Assembly: GCA_009103225.1 (NCBI GenBank)
Contig: RHPI01001428.1
Location: 436,124-500,123 of the forward strand
Origin: Chlorokybus atmophyticus
Taxonomy: Eukaryota > Streptophyta > Chlorokybophyceae > Chlorokybales > Chlorokybaceae
DNA: 64,000 bases
Direction: 5' to 3'
A model generated the notes under the pieces. That model was not told the origin of the DNA, did no database searches, and saw nothing but the letters and a program-made list of their open reading frames with translations. Made by a program: the position numbers and the translations under genes. Shown here one piece after another: positions 53,043 through 63,759 of the stretch. Position 1 is the first letter of the stretch. Each line of letters begins with the position of its first letter.

Positions 53043-56000
53043 ATGTCGCAGGTCCCGGCAGTTGATGAGCTTGAGCAGGTGGCGACGGCGCCGCCTGTGC
53101 ATCAGAAGAAGACCAAGCGGAAGTCTCATGCCAGCGCCACGAAGCAGCTGCTGAGCGCAGCCCAGAAACGCACGGCCCACGCCACTGCCCAGAAGCTGTC
53201 TCTGGCAAGGTGCAAGGAGCGTCAGGATGCAATGTGGGGTACGGTGCGTAGAGACTGCAAGCTCAGTAGCTTGCAGTCTGTGTATACTGTGCAGTTGTAT
53301 GCGTTGACGCATGGCCTGATGTGGCGCCTCAATCCTGACGATGACTCGCTAACCAAGGTTGAGGTAAGTGCTGTTCCTGACCTACAAATGTGCTCATGCT
53401 GGGTGCGCACCCCTAGCGAATTTATTCACGTATTTGTAACTGTGCGCAGGGCGAGTTTGTGGAGCGTGCACCTGCAGCCGTTGTAGCTACTGCAACTTCT
53501 GCACCAGAGCGCCTGAGTGCTCCAGAGTCATCGCTGCCCGTGCCAGCAACCACCCCTTCCCCCAATTCGGTTCAGCCCAGCATGCAGGAGGGGGGTATGT
53601 GCTCTGATTCTTTCCCCACGCAGCAGATCTCTGAGTCCCCCCCTGTTCTACCCCTGCAAGCGCCAGTGCAGCCCCATGTCATGTACATCCAGACGCCTGA
53701 TGTGAGTAGCTTCTGACTGCTGAACATGTACTATGTTGGGGTCAACTATGCGACACAATGCATCTGCTGGCAGGGGGAGTATGTAGCTGTGCAGCCTGTG
53801 GCGAGGCCTGTGTGTTCGCAGCAGGGCAACCGTCCAGGCACCAGTGCACCAAGCATGAATGGAGTGTCCAGAGGGTTAGGCCAGCCGGGTAGTAGATCAG
53901 TACCGGGATTGGTTGGTGGTAGCAGCCAAGGGTCTCAGTACTCAACAGGCACCACAGGTGTGCCTATGTATAATCGTCGCTTCCCATCCAGCTATTCATG
54001 AACACTTGATGTAACATATACTTGTCGTCGCGTATGTACAGCAGAAGAAGCCTTGATTGTAATGTTTGTTGGTTTGTGCAGGCATTTCAGTGGGAATGCG
54101 CACGCGTGTGAGAACATGCAGGTCTTGCATGCGCACTCGGAACGAGCTACGTGCATGCCTTGATAGGAATATAGAGTTGGAATCGCAACTAGCAGAATTG
54201 CAATTGTACATATCTCAAATAGAATCAGTGGAATATTTGCAAGCTGAGCGACCCACGCATGTGAGTGGGTCAGGGGTGTCAGAGACGCGAGACTCCACAC
54301 CTCTTCACAATGATGATGAATACGCTTGCGAAGACCATTCCAGGATTGGTGGATTGATGGATCACAACAATGTGCAGAGGCAATTTGAAGAGGCTGCATG
54401 CGAGGTGGGATTGCATGTACTTTCTTAGGGTATATGCTCAGTGGCTGCTTGCAATGTATGGATAGAACAATGGCTGTTATGTACTGTCTTAACTATGAGT
54501 CTAACATTTAGTGAAACAGCATAACACGGTTGAGCATTTCGAGGAAGAAGCGGACAAGCTTCGCACGGAGATTCATGCCTTGACTGTCGTGTGTTCGGTG
54601 CGCTGCCTTGGCTGCGTAGAACACCAGTGCTGTTTAAAACCCCAGCGCCTGTAATAAGCGAAGGTGTTGACTGAAAGTGGAGTGCCAGGAACTAGAAGAC
54701 TTGATAGAGGCCCATCAAATGCAGGCCTCGCAGCATACAATTGTTGTAACCAATCTACGGGAACAGGTAAGGAGACTGGGTGAGGACTGTGATCTGGGCA
54801 AGCACCAACACGCAGAGAACGAAGCACATTGGCATACCCAGTGTGACTTGCTGCTGACAGACAAACAGGCAAGCCATTGTGCAGCATGCATCTTGTAGGT
54901 CACTCGCTGACCCATGTTGCCTACTGCCGCAGAGTTTGAGTGCTAGAGTTGTGGTATTGGAGTCACAACTAGCAGCAGCAGAGTGCTTGCAGCAAAATTC
55001 TGCAGCTGGCCGGTCACAAGCTGAGGCAGACATAGAGGTCTTGAAACGAAGGATCCATGCTTTGGAAGCTGCTGCAGGACAAGCACCATATACTCCATCC
55101 AGATCTGAGCAGACAAATAATTCTCGTGAGGGGGGGCACGAGTCGCAATACATGCCGCGAACACCAGAGTTGCTTGCAAAATGGAGAGCGCGGGCTTCTG
55201 CTATAATTGGCAACTCACCTCTGGACTTGGCTGCCAAGCATGTCGCAGACGAGTTGACTCCTGCAGATGCATGTGTACTGCTGGGTGAGGTTGCAGCAGT
55301 CTTTAGTGTCGAGAGGAGACACCTGATGAACCTGTGTAAGAGTGTATTTGGTGATCTGTTGCGAGTGCACACTTCAAGTAGGCGATTGGGCTCTCTGCTG
55401 CTAGTTGTGTGGTCAGACCCTATCAGTTGCCTGATGCAGCGAGTACAGACAACCAAGGACTCTGTCACGCGCAATTGAGCCCATGGGGCCAGCGTGGACG
55501 CACCTGTTCATGAGCTCAGCAATCAAGTGCTGGACCACATTGCCAAGCTCATGACAATGGAGACTAGGCAGCGGGCCAAGTTGAATGCAGTCGGTGTTGT
55601 GGACTTGAGGACGCTTAAGATCTATGAAGACTTGAAGCCCTTGAGTGCTGATGTAGAGCAACTGTTTGCTGCCTTATGTGGCCTCCGGAGCCTGCTGAAA
55701 AGGCCATCAACCTCGTCAAATCCCGCACAAAGGGTGCACTCTTTGCGCGTGCAGTCAGCGTACCTGTTTGCTTCTGCTCTCTACATGCGCAACAACAAAG
55801 CGCACTCCAAACTGCATGTCTCGCTGGCCGATGCGACTGATGGCCTCAGCCATTCGTCACTGTTAATGAAGTTGCTCAACCACCTGAGCATTTGTGTCAG
55901 CAAGCCCACCCTGAATCGGTTAGCGCCAACACAGTCATTGCATGCAGTACCTTCTGCTTTCACTTCATGAGCTTTGCATCACGCAGGCACATATCTTCTA

Positions 56001-56212
56001 GGGCCAACATAGTGCTGAGCAACCCAGCTCCTGTGGATATTCACAGTGGGGACTTTGTGCTGGCCTCAATTGACAATTGGGACTGCAAAAGCTCACATTC
56101 CCTCAGGTTCAATGGCCGTCTCGACCAAGACCTGCATTGCACCACCACACAAGTGGTCATTCCACAACCCTTATGCGATGTGCAGCTGCCAGCATTCCCG
56201 TCACAAGTGCAG
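53043..56212 (+). CDS. Element-like multidomain protein, N-terminal half (coiled coil)
   Basis: Exons: 53043-53363, 53450-53701, 53774-53957, 54082-54404, 54520-54597, 54689-54868, 54933-55411, 55493-55918 and 55987-56212. All codon phases agree, and the 54868 donor is GC (CAG|GCAAGC).

The product begins with a basic N-terminus (QKKTKRKSHASATKQ), then a Ser/Pro/Gln-rich stretch. Heptad-rich coiled-coil segments follow (ELESQLAELQLYISQ, VVVLESQLAAAE), then a folded part. That part has a block resembling the 'one-lone-cysteine-then-S-T' pattern LLNHLSICVSKPTLNRL, and an Asp-Asn block (VLASIDNWDC) typical of large DUF6589-like proteins in repetitive gene families of animals and fungi.

It continues at 60166 after an intron that now contains a retrotransposon. 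The DUF6589 likeness is from memory and should be treated as tentative. I do not know a biochemical role. Confidence 0.6.
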
Positions 56213-56270
56213 GTGGGTGCAGTATGCAATGATACCTATGTGTGTACATACACTCTTGTTGTTGACATGC

Positions 56271-56275
56271 TGTGC
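56271..56275. repeat. Target-site duplication, left copy (TGTGC)
   Basis: TGTGC directly precedes the 5' LTR and is repeated at 60154-60158 right after the 3' LTR. A 5-bp duplication is standard for Ty3/gypsy integrases. Confidence 0.85.
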
Positions 56276-56621
56276 TGTAACGGTGTGCTACCTCCATAGA
56301 GGTTCCCCGCCCTTATTTAGGATTAAATAAGGGTCCCAACGGGATTATACAGTCTATTAAGCCATATTAGGGCCGTTAACCTAGTGTTAAGGCCCTAATG
56401 TAGTGTTACTTAATTGTAACACTGATATCGACATGAGACATGAGTCTCATGTCGATATCAGCCGTATGGCGGCGCTGCTAACGCAGCGGCCGCCATAGCC
56501 AGGGGATCTTCTGCTCCGGCGGATTCCCCTGGCGGCGGCGGCGGTGGCGTCGTGGCTGGTGGTGGTGTTGGGGTAGGGGATTAAAGGGAGGAGGGGGCAC
56601 ACCCCCTCTAGTCTCTTTACA
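56276..56621 (+). repeat. 5' LTR (346 bp)
   Basis: Starts TGTAACGG, ends CTTTACA, with TG...CA termini. It contains a 16-bp inverted repeat (56423-56438 / 56445-56460) and a GGCGGC run. Compared with the 3' LTR, mismatches are visible in the GGCGGTGGCG run, the GGTGGTGTTG run and the CCCCCTCTAG string. Confidence 0.92.
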
Positions 56622-56622
56622 T

Positions 56623-56638
56623 TGGTATCGGAGCTTGG
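56623..56638 (+). promoter_or_regulatory. Primer-binding site
   Basis: TGGTATCGGAGCTTGG begins one base after the 5' LTR. It resembles the initiator-methionine tRNA site (TGGTATCAGAGC) used by many plant retroelements, with one change. It overlaps the start of the pol frame. Confidence 0.75.
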
Positions 56639-59600
56639 ATACTGGTGCACGGTTGTGCACAGTGAAAAAGGGTCGTAAGCGTGTAACGTTGTCTGTAAAA
56701 GGGTCGCATAGCTTGGAACACAAGCAAACAGACCCTGCGCTTCTCAGTGCACTTCAGGTGAAGCGTGCGTTGCGTAAAAACACACCGGCTTTCCTTGTGC
56801 ACTTAACGTCATCTGATGACTTTGTGCCAGGCAGTACGGCAGGTGTTGCAGACATCATTGAAAAGTATCAGGACATATTCTCAGATGAGTTGCCAGGCTT
56901 ACCCCCTGATCGAGGTGTCGGACACACCATACCACTGATTCCTGATAGTGAGCCTCCATTTCGGCCAATATATAGGCTGAGCCCCAATGAGAGGGGGGAA
57001 ATGGAAACTCAAATCAAAGAGTTATTGGAAAAGGGATTGATTAAACCGAGTTCTTCACCCTTTGGCGCACCCATCTTGTTTGTGATAAAAAAGAATGGGA
57101 AATTGCGCATGTGTGTAGATTATCGTGCTCTAAACAAGATTACGGTAAAGAATCGATACCCGTTACCTCGGATTGATGATGTGTTTGATAAACTGTCGGG
57201 TAATGCGTACTTCAGTACGCTAGACTTGACAAGCGGTTACCATCAAATCCGTATTCACCCTTCTGATGTTTACAAGACAGCATTCAGAACACCTTCAGGT
57301 CATTATCAATACAAAGTGTTACCTTTTGGATTGACAAATGCACCTGCGGTGTTTCAGAAGGAAATGAATAAGATCTTTGATAACATGCTTGGCAAGCATG
57401 TTATGGTTTACTTGGATGACATCATTGTCTTCAGTAAAACAAAAGAGGAGCACAGAAAGCATCTGGAAGCGGTGTTTGCTTTACTGCGAACACATCGCTT
57501 GTTTGCCAACTTGCCAAAGTGTGACTTTGGCAAGACAGAGTTGCCATTCTTGGGGCATATTGTGAGTGGTGCGGGTGTCAAACCTGACCCTCGCAAAGTG
57601 CAAGTGGTAAAGGATTGGCCTCAACCAAAGAATATCCATCAGTTGCGATCATTCTTGGGGTTGGCAAACTATTTTCGCAAGTTTATGATGGGGTACTCTA
57701 CGGCTGTGATGCCCTTAACAAAACTATTGCGAAAAGATGCCCCATTCTCTTGGACAGCAGCACAGGAAGCTGCTATGCAACAAGTGAAGCTGGCTTTAAC
57801 CTCAGCACCAGTGTTGGCACTGCCAAATTGGGATAAGCGCTTCACTGTGGTGAGCGATGCCTCCACCCTAGGGTGTGGTGCAGTATTGCTACAGGATAGC
57901 AGGCCATGTGCTTATGAGAGTAGAAAATTCATCCCAGCAGAGGTGAATTACACTACTACTGAGCAAGAGTTGCTGGGTATAGTGCATGCTCTTGAAACTT
58001 GGCGATGCTACTTGGAAGGAGTTCAGTTCACAGTAGTGACTGATCACAACCCATTGGTGTACTTCTCAACACAGCTAAACTTGTCGCGTAGGCAAGCTCG
58101 CTGGAATGAGTTTCTGTCGCGGTTTACTTTTGAATGGGTATACCGGCCGGGCAAAACCAATGTGGCAGATCCTTTGAGTCGCTGTCCGTCATTGTTGGCA
58201 GTTATGCGTGCGCACTTGCTTGCGACGCAAGGTACATTGCCTCCTAATGATGAGTTTGTACAAGCTGTTTTACAGGGGTATATTTTGGACCCATGGTTCT
58301 CGATGCAAGGGAATGTGCAACAGCTTAACAAACGAGACAACTTGTATTATATGGGCGCCTGCTTGGTGATACCTAACCATGCTGGGTTGCGCATGAAATG
58401 CATAGCTGAAGTACACGATCCACCGTACGCTGGGCACTTTGGGGGTCGCAAGACTACTAAGGCAGCGCAACAGTTGTACTGGTGGCCATCGTTGCCTGTT
58501 GACGTAAAGCAATATGTTGACACGTGTGACAAATGTCAGCGTGACAAACCGTTACGTCAGAAACCCGCTGGGTTGCTGCGACCTTTGCCTGTTCCTGATG
58601 GCAAGTGGGAAAGTGTGAGTATGGACCTGATTGTTGAGCTCCCTGAGACAGCATTTGGGCACACAGCGGTTGCAGTTTTTGTGGACCGTTTAACAAAAAT
58701 GGTTCACATCGTCCCTTGCCGCACGGAAATAGGCTCCCGTGAGTTAGCGATGGTTTTTGTCGCCTCTGTGTTTAAGTTGCATGGTTTGCCTCGCAACTTT
58801 GTGTCTGATCGCGATCCGCGATTTGTGTCTCAGTTCTGGAAGTCGCTATGCAGCTTCTTACATATTCAGCAGAACATGAGCACAGCTTATCATCCACAAA
58901 CGGATGGTCAGACAGAGCGCGCCAATCAAGTGATTGAGGAAACCATTCGGCATTATGTGAGTCCAAACCAGTCTGACTGGGATATCTATCTCCCAATGGC
59001 TGAGTTTGCGATTAACAATGCTTGGCAAGAGAGTGTGCAGGAAACTCCGTTTTTCTTGAACTACGGAGTGCATCCACTAAGTCCTGCGAACATCAAGTTG
59101 CCCGCTACCGACATAACTCGCGTACCTGCAGCACGCGAGATGGCTTCGGCCATGCAGGATAGGCTAGCGCTGGCAAAGGACTGTCTGCGCGCAGCGCAAG
59201 ACAGACAAAAAGCCCATGCTGATGCGCATCGTAGAGAGGCCAGCTACGATGTGGGCTGTTCGGTGCTTTTAAGTACCAAAAACATATCCATTAAGGGAGT
59301 GGGTACCCGCAAGTTTTTCCCTCGCTGGATAGGCCCTTTCAAGGTAATTGATCGGGTCGGCACTCACGCGTATCGTTTGGAATTGCCAAAGTCAATACGC
59401 ATTCACAATGTGTTTCACGTGAGTGTAATGAAACCGTATCGTTCTGACGGTCGGGTTCAACCTCCTCCACCCCCCGTTGCAGTGGATGGCGACGATACTT
59501 TCGAGTATGAGGTGGAAGCAGTCCTAAGTCATCGTAAGCCTCGGCGCGGACGCGCGCCGTCTTACTTGGTGAAATGGAAAGGGTATGGTGTTGAACACAA

Positions 59601-59685
59601 TACATGGGAGCCCGAAAGGAATCTTACCAACTGCCAAAAGATTCTTCGGGGGTACTGGAGTACGGTGTCCACACGCGAACGGTAA
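56635..59685 (+). CDS. Ty3/gypsy pol polyprotein (RT-RNase H-integrase-chromodomain)
   Basis: A single uninterrupted frame of about 1016 codons with no suitable ATG at its start.

Order: a protease remnant (DTGA at about residues 2-5). Reverse transcriptase follows, with the core YLDD (VMVYLDDIIVFS) and FGLTNAP. RNase H comes next (VVSDAS, the TTTEQELLGIV block, TDHNPL). Integrase has an HHCC zinc finger (H-x-H then CDKCQ), catalytic Asp in MDLIVELP, and YHPQTDGQTERANQVIEE with the final Glu. The C-terminal chromodomain (EYEVEAVLSHR, YLVKWKGYG, NTWEPERNL) marks the chromovirus branch; chromodomains target integration to modified chromatin.

RT and integrase catalytic residues are intact. There is no gag nucleocapsid zinc knuckle anywhere in the element. 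Confidence 0.93.
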   Translation: MDTGARLCTVKKGRKRVTLSVKGSHSLEHKQTDPALLSALQVKRALRKNTPAFLVHLTSSDDFVPGSTAGVADIIEKYQDIFSDELPGLPPDRGVGHTIPLIPDSEPPFRPIYRLSPNERGEMETQIKELLEKGLIKPSSSPFGAPILFVIKKNGKLRMCVDYRALNKITVKNRYPLPRIDDVFDKLSGNAYFSTLDLTSGYHQIRIHPSDVYKTAFRTPSGHYQYKVLPFGLTNAPAVFQKEMNKIFDNMLGKHVMVYLDDIIVFSKTKEEHRKHLEAVFALLRTHRLFANLPKCDFGKTELPFLGHIVSGAGVKPDPRKVQVVKDWPQPKNIHQLRSFLGLANYFRKFMMGYSTAVMPLTKLLRKDAPFSWTAAQEAAMQQVKLALTSAPVLALPNWDKRFTVVSDASTLGCGAVLLQDSRPCAYESRKFIPAEVNYTTTEQELLGIVHALETWRCYLEGVQFTVVTDHNPLVYFSTQLNLSRRQARWNEFLSRFTFEWVYRPGKTNVADPLSRCPSLLAVMRAHLLATQGTLPPNDEFVQAVLQGYILDPWFSMQGNVQQLNKRDNLYYMGACLVIPNHAGLRMKCIAEVHDPPYAGHFGGRKTTKAAQQLYWWPSLPVDVKQYVDTCDKCQRDKPLRQKPAGLLRPLPVPDGKWESVSMDLIVELPETAFGHTAVAVFVDRLTKMVHIVPCRTEIGSRELAMVFVASVFKLHGLPRNFVSDRDPRFVSQFWKSLCSFLHIQQNMSTAYHPQTDGQTERANQVIEETIRHYVSPNQSDWDIYLPMAEFAINNAWQESVQETPFFLNYGVHPLSPANIKLPATDITRVPAAREMASAMQDRLALAKDCLRAAQDRQKAHADAHRREASYDVGCSVLLSTKNISIKGVGTRKFFPRWIGPFKVIDRVGTHAYRLELPKSIRIHNVFHVSVMKPYRSDGRVQPPPPPVAVDGDDTFEYEVEAVLSHRKPRRGRAPSYLVKWKGYGVEHNTWEPERNLTNCQKILRGYWSTVSTRER

Positions 59686-59794
59686 AAGGGTGCTGGCAGA
59701 CATCTTTACCGTTTCGGCCCTGGTTCTCTCACTGCTTTCGTTTCTTTACTCGTGGTGGGGCTTTGCTAACCCTTCAATGAGGACATTGAAACCT

Positions 59795-59807
59795 AAGTGG
59801 GGGGGAA
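59795..59807 (+). promoter_or_regulatory. Polypurine tract
   Basis: AAGTGGGGGGGAA immediately precedes the 3' LTR and would prime plus-strand DNA synthesis. The T is the only pyrimidine. Confidence 0.85.
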
Positions 59808-60153
59808 TGTAACGGTGTGCTACCTCCATAGAGGTTCCCCGCCCTTATTTAGGATTAAATAAGGGTCCCAACGGGATTATACAGTCTATTAAGCCATATT
59901 AGGGCCGTTAACCTAGTGTTAAGGCCCTAATGTAGTGTTACTTAATTGTAACACTGATATCGACATGAGACATGAGTCTCATGTCGATATCAGCCGTATG
60001 GCGGCGCTGCTAACGCAGCGGCCGCCATAGCCAGGGGATCTTCTGCTCCGGCGGATTCCCCTGGCGGCGGCGGCGGTCGCGTCGTGGCTGGTGGTGGTGG
60101 TGGGGTAGGGGATTAAAGGGAGGAGGGGGCACACCCCCTTTAGTCTCTTTACA
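59808..60153 (+). repeat. 3' LTR (346 bp)
   Basis: Same length and termini as the 5' LTR, with three visible mismatches. It is followed by the TGTGC duplication. Confidence 0.92.
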
Positions 60154-60158
60154 TGTGC
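60154..60158. repeat. Target-site duplication, right copy (TGTGC)
   Basis: Matches 56271-56275. The next seven bases, TATGCAG, complete the host intron acceptor at 60165. Confidence 0.85.
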
Positions 60159-60165
60159 TATGCAG

Positions 60166-63100
60166 CCTGTTCGTTGGAGAACACTCACCGAAGGCAACTT
60201 AGCAGCACCTGCAGTGCAGGCGCCTCCTCCTCCTCTAACTGGTTCTGCACCGAGACATCGCCCATCTCCACAATTTGTGACTGATAAGACAGAGGCGGAG
60301 GGGGCAGCGTGGGATGCCTTCATGAGTCAGTTACACTCTACATTGTTGTCGCGCCTGCACTTTAAGGAAGACCATCAATGCAACTTGAAAACAAGCATGG
60401 TGCGAGACCAGGCACAACAACCCATCCAAAGCAGAGTTGTTTACTTGCCCTTGCTGCCATACAACCCTGATAGGCCTGACAACTTGCGCCTTGCACTAAT
60501 GGAGCTAAAATCTAAGCTGCAGCTGGATGGTGTGGACACTAACCTGCTGGTGGGAGGTGATCAGAAAACTTGGTCGCTGATGCAGCAGCTGAAGCAGCAG
60601 GACCCTGTGTACTGGCAATGGCTCTTGCCCTTCCCAGGAGATTGGCATGCATCATACAACACCACACCAGTGGTGTACAAGGTGGCGTACGACTGTGGCC
60701 TTGAACCGATGGCACTGGCTGCTGGGTTCTCACTTGCTTCTGCCCGCAACCAGCTGGTGGAAGGTCACAACTGGAAGCGTGCACACACATTCCTTCTGGA
60801 GGGACTGGAGTCGATTAGCAGATGGCAAATTGAGTGTTTTGCCAACAGCCCACAGGCGACGGGGCTGGAATTGCCTTCCGATTGGCCTGGCACCTTCGGC
60901 AGCGTTGACCCTGTTCTAGCGGTGCAGCATTGGGATGCATTTCAGGATTATGGCCAGGAGCGTTCACACAAAGACATGACATGGGCTTTCTGGTGGCCAT
61001 TCACACAAAGAGACGCAGCAGCATACTTCGCACTGTTCACGTCCATACGTACCGGCAACTGGACTCTGAGAATGGCTGCGTACAAAACACTGGCACCCTT
61101 GTACTTTGCTTGGGATCGTCCACATTATCAGAGACTGGTAGTTGGACACCTAGCCGATACCTTGGGCTGGCCTGCAGACGTACTAGCTGCTCTGCAAAAT
61201 GGAGCATTCACAATATCAATTAAGGGCAGAACAGGCAGCAATGTGGCGATTGACGAAGCTCATGAGACCTTGATCAATCGCGATCTTAAGACTTCATTAG
61301 CTCGCCCTACTCCGGACATGATGAGGGCAAAGACAGTATACTTACGTACCGCGCAGAGAGTCTGCAGGTCTTACGTGAAGAGCTGGCACCCGCCGAGCTG
61401 AAGAGGCGGAGACCTGGGCATGTTGCACGTGCAGACGACGCACACAGAACACAGAAGACAGTGGATGCCATGACTGCAGTGCTCCAGACTGCAGGCGCAT
61501 TTGTCAATGAGAGCCCCACCTCACTTCAACATCTGATTAGTCATGAGACAGCATCCGACAATGTCACCTCTGACTTGTCACGCCACTACGATATTGGCAG
61601 GGACTCCATGAAACTATTCTGCAATCAGAGGTTCGGGGTTAGTGTTCCTGCTGCACGTGTTGGTCGCAGGCATAACCTCAAGACGATGGCAAAGCCAAAG
61701 CCCGTCAACCGCACTGCAAGATCACTCAACAAAGTTGTCAAAGCCACGGTGAGACCATTCTGCATGCCATTCGTCCAGCCTATCGTACTGAACCATGCAT
61801 GTACACTGCTCAGACTTTGGTGCTCAAGCAACTTGCTATGCAAGACACGTCAGCAGATACCTTGCGTGCAAGATACTTGGAGGTGCCGCAGGCTTTGTTT
61901 GAACTGGAAGGACAAATGCGCAAGGGCAACAAGTCTTCGTTCCTCAATAAGGTCGCGGACTCAGTGCCAGATTGCCAATCAAGAACATTCCCACATGACA
62001 CACAATGCGTGATCAGCGAAGGAATGTTCTTGATCAACATGCAACCCGGTCCTGGCTGTATGACCATAGGAGACTATATCTCTCACCTGTTCCGGGCTGC
62101 TGTTATGCCAAGACTCTTTGGCCATGCACTCCAGTCACTGCACATTGTCTTCGACGATCCATCGCATGCTACAGGCGTCAAGACCTCATTGCAAAAGACA
62201 AGGGATGGCAGCGATGCAGTCGCGCCAACCCAGACAGAGCCATTACATATGCACACCAATACCTCGTGCCTGGCGCAGCCTGCTATCTGACAGGCTACGC
62301 AAGCGGCAGCTCTGCGATCTCATCACACAACATCTTCCCGAAATTGCAGCACCTTACCTGCGCAATGGCCAGAGTCTTATTGTCGCCGGCGGAAGCGATC
62401 GTCCAGACTTGCAGGACATGGCTCGGGTGGCGCAAATGACGCCCTATGGCCCTGAGTACTCCATTAGCACTACATACACTTGCAATCATGCTGAGGCCGA
62501 CAGCCGCGTATGGGTGCACGCCCATCGATCACCAGAATCAGTTGTCCTCATTTACAGTCCGGACACAGACACAACAATGATTGGGTTAGCCATGCTGGAA
62601 CAGTGGCATGGAACTCATGCAGCATGCAAGACGGTATACATTCAGCTTGCAACTTCAGCTACTACATCTGTACGCCCTGCATTTATCAAACTCGACACCC
62701 TGCTCTCAGCCACAACCAACATGGCTCAACTGCGGTTCATACCTGAGCCCAGACGTGCTGAATTTCTGTTAAAGTTTTACGCGGGGACTGGGTGCGATTA
62801 CACCTCTTTCATAGCATCCATGAGCAAGGTCTTCCTTTGGGAGGAGGTCCTTCTGCACAACACAGAGTTCATAACTGCATGTGCGGATCCTGACTCTAGT
62901 TCCGACACAGCAATGCTACTACGATTGCTCGGTTGTGCTTACTTCATGAAGCACAAAAGATGCTTCAAAGCCAGCAACGCTAATGCTCTGTTTGTGGAGG
63001 TGAATGGCCTCACCTGCGATCGAGAGTCCCATGTCGCAATTGGAAACTGGTTGGTCGCCATCCATGATGGCAGCTGGCATACGATTTGGAAAGAGACAGA

Positions 63101-63759
63101 CAGAATGCCCACAGTGGACGCTCTCCACCTGCATTGCAAACGCAGTCAATGGGTAGTAGCCATGTGGATGCAAGCATGCTCCAGTGAACTCCGCATGCCA
63201 GACCTGAGCGAGTATGGTTACAGCATTGACAGGGGTGTGTACACCGCTGACATGGACTCGGAGCAGAACATGGCAGAGGCCAGGAAGCGACGCAGCTTGC
63301 TGCTGCATGGATGCGGGTGCAAGAAGAATGGTTGCGGCACGAACCAATGCAAGTGCAAACGAGGTGGACATTTTTGCTCTACCAGCTGCCGTTGCATCAG
63401 CTGCAGGAATAGAGTCGACAGCAGCTCGCAGCATGAACCCTTTCAGACGCAGCGACAACAAACCCCCACAGGTTTGAACTGCCATGCAACAAAGCTTGGT
63501 AGCAACACAGAGACATATGCATGGCCATTCTCGCTATGCATCTGTTGCAGGCACTCCCATGTCCATACAGAAGGATGCAAGCGATTGCAACTCGATGGTG
63601 TCCAGCTCTTCAGAAAGTGCATGCACAGAGGACGAGGATCGGGACATGCAATTCACTCCGCAGCAAACCATGCACACTCAATTAGATAGCAACAGCGATT
63701 CTGATGATAGCGATAGCTTAGACAGCACCACAAGTAGTCTATCGGCATCATCTTCATGA
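60166..63759 (+). pseudogene. Element-like multidomain protein, C-terminal half (FEN/XPG-like core plus CXC domain), frame-disrupted
   Basis: Continues the gene from 56212 in phase 0. The segment 60166-61748 reads through DWHASYN, a DEAHETLINRDLK block and a YRAESLQVLREEL block, but the frame slips by one base near 61340. The segment length (1583) is one short of a codon multiple, so a single lost base explains it. An intron at 61749-61813 is in phase.

Frames change again twice between about 62170 and 62250. The frame from about 62250 to 63471 carries NHAEADSRVWVHA, YSPDTDTTMIGL and TGCDYTSF. These acidic clusters parallel the XPG-I and GCDY motifs of FEN/XPG nucleases. It then carries a CXC (tesmin/TSO1) cysteine domain, GCGCKKNGC to CRCISC. 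A last exon (63551-63759) is acidic and Ser-rich.

This is probably a decayed mobile-element gene. Sequencing error or missed short introns could explain some shifts. Confidence 0.6.

Larger units (their letters stand above)
56276..60153 (+). mobile_element. Ty3/gypsy chromovirus-type LTR retrotransposon, gag missing
   Basis: 3878 bp: 5' LTR, primer-binding site, one pol frame, polypurine tract (59795-59807) and 3' LTR, bounded by TGTGC duplications. The LTRs differ at only three positions that I can see, so the insertion is recent. The pol frame starts right behind the primer site, at a protease-like DTGA. Gag and most of protease are therefore absent, and the copy would depend on proteins from other elements. 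It lies in the same orientation as the host gene, inside an intron, with the right duplication ending 7 bases before the splice acceptor boundary. Confidence 0.92.

Noticed and set aside
54677-54900. Reading through the GC donor at 54869 as a stop-terminated protein
   Set aside because: Gives a truncated coiled coil, whereas the GC-AG splice joins in phase to another coiled-coil exon.
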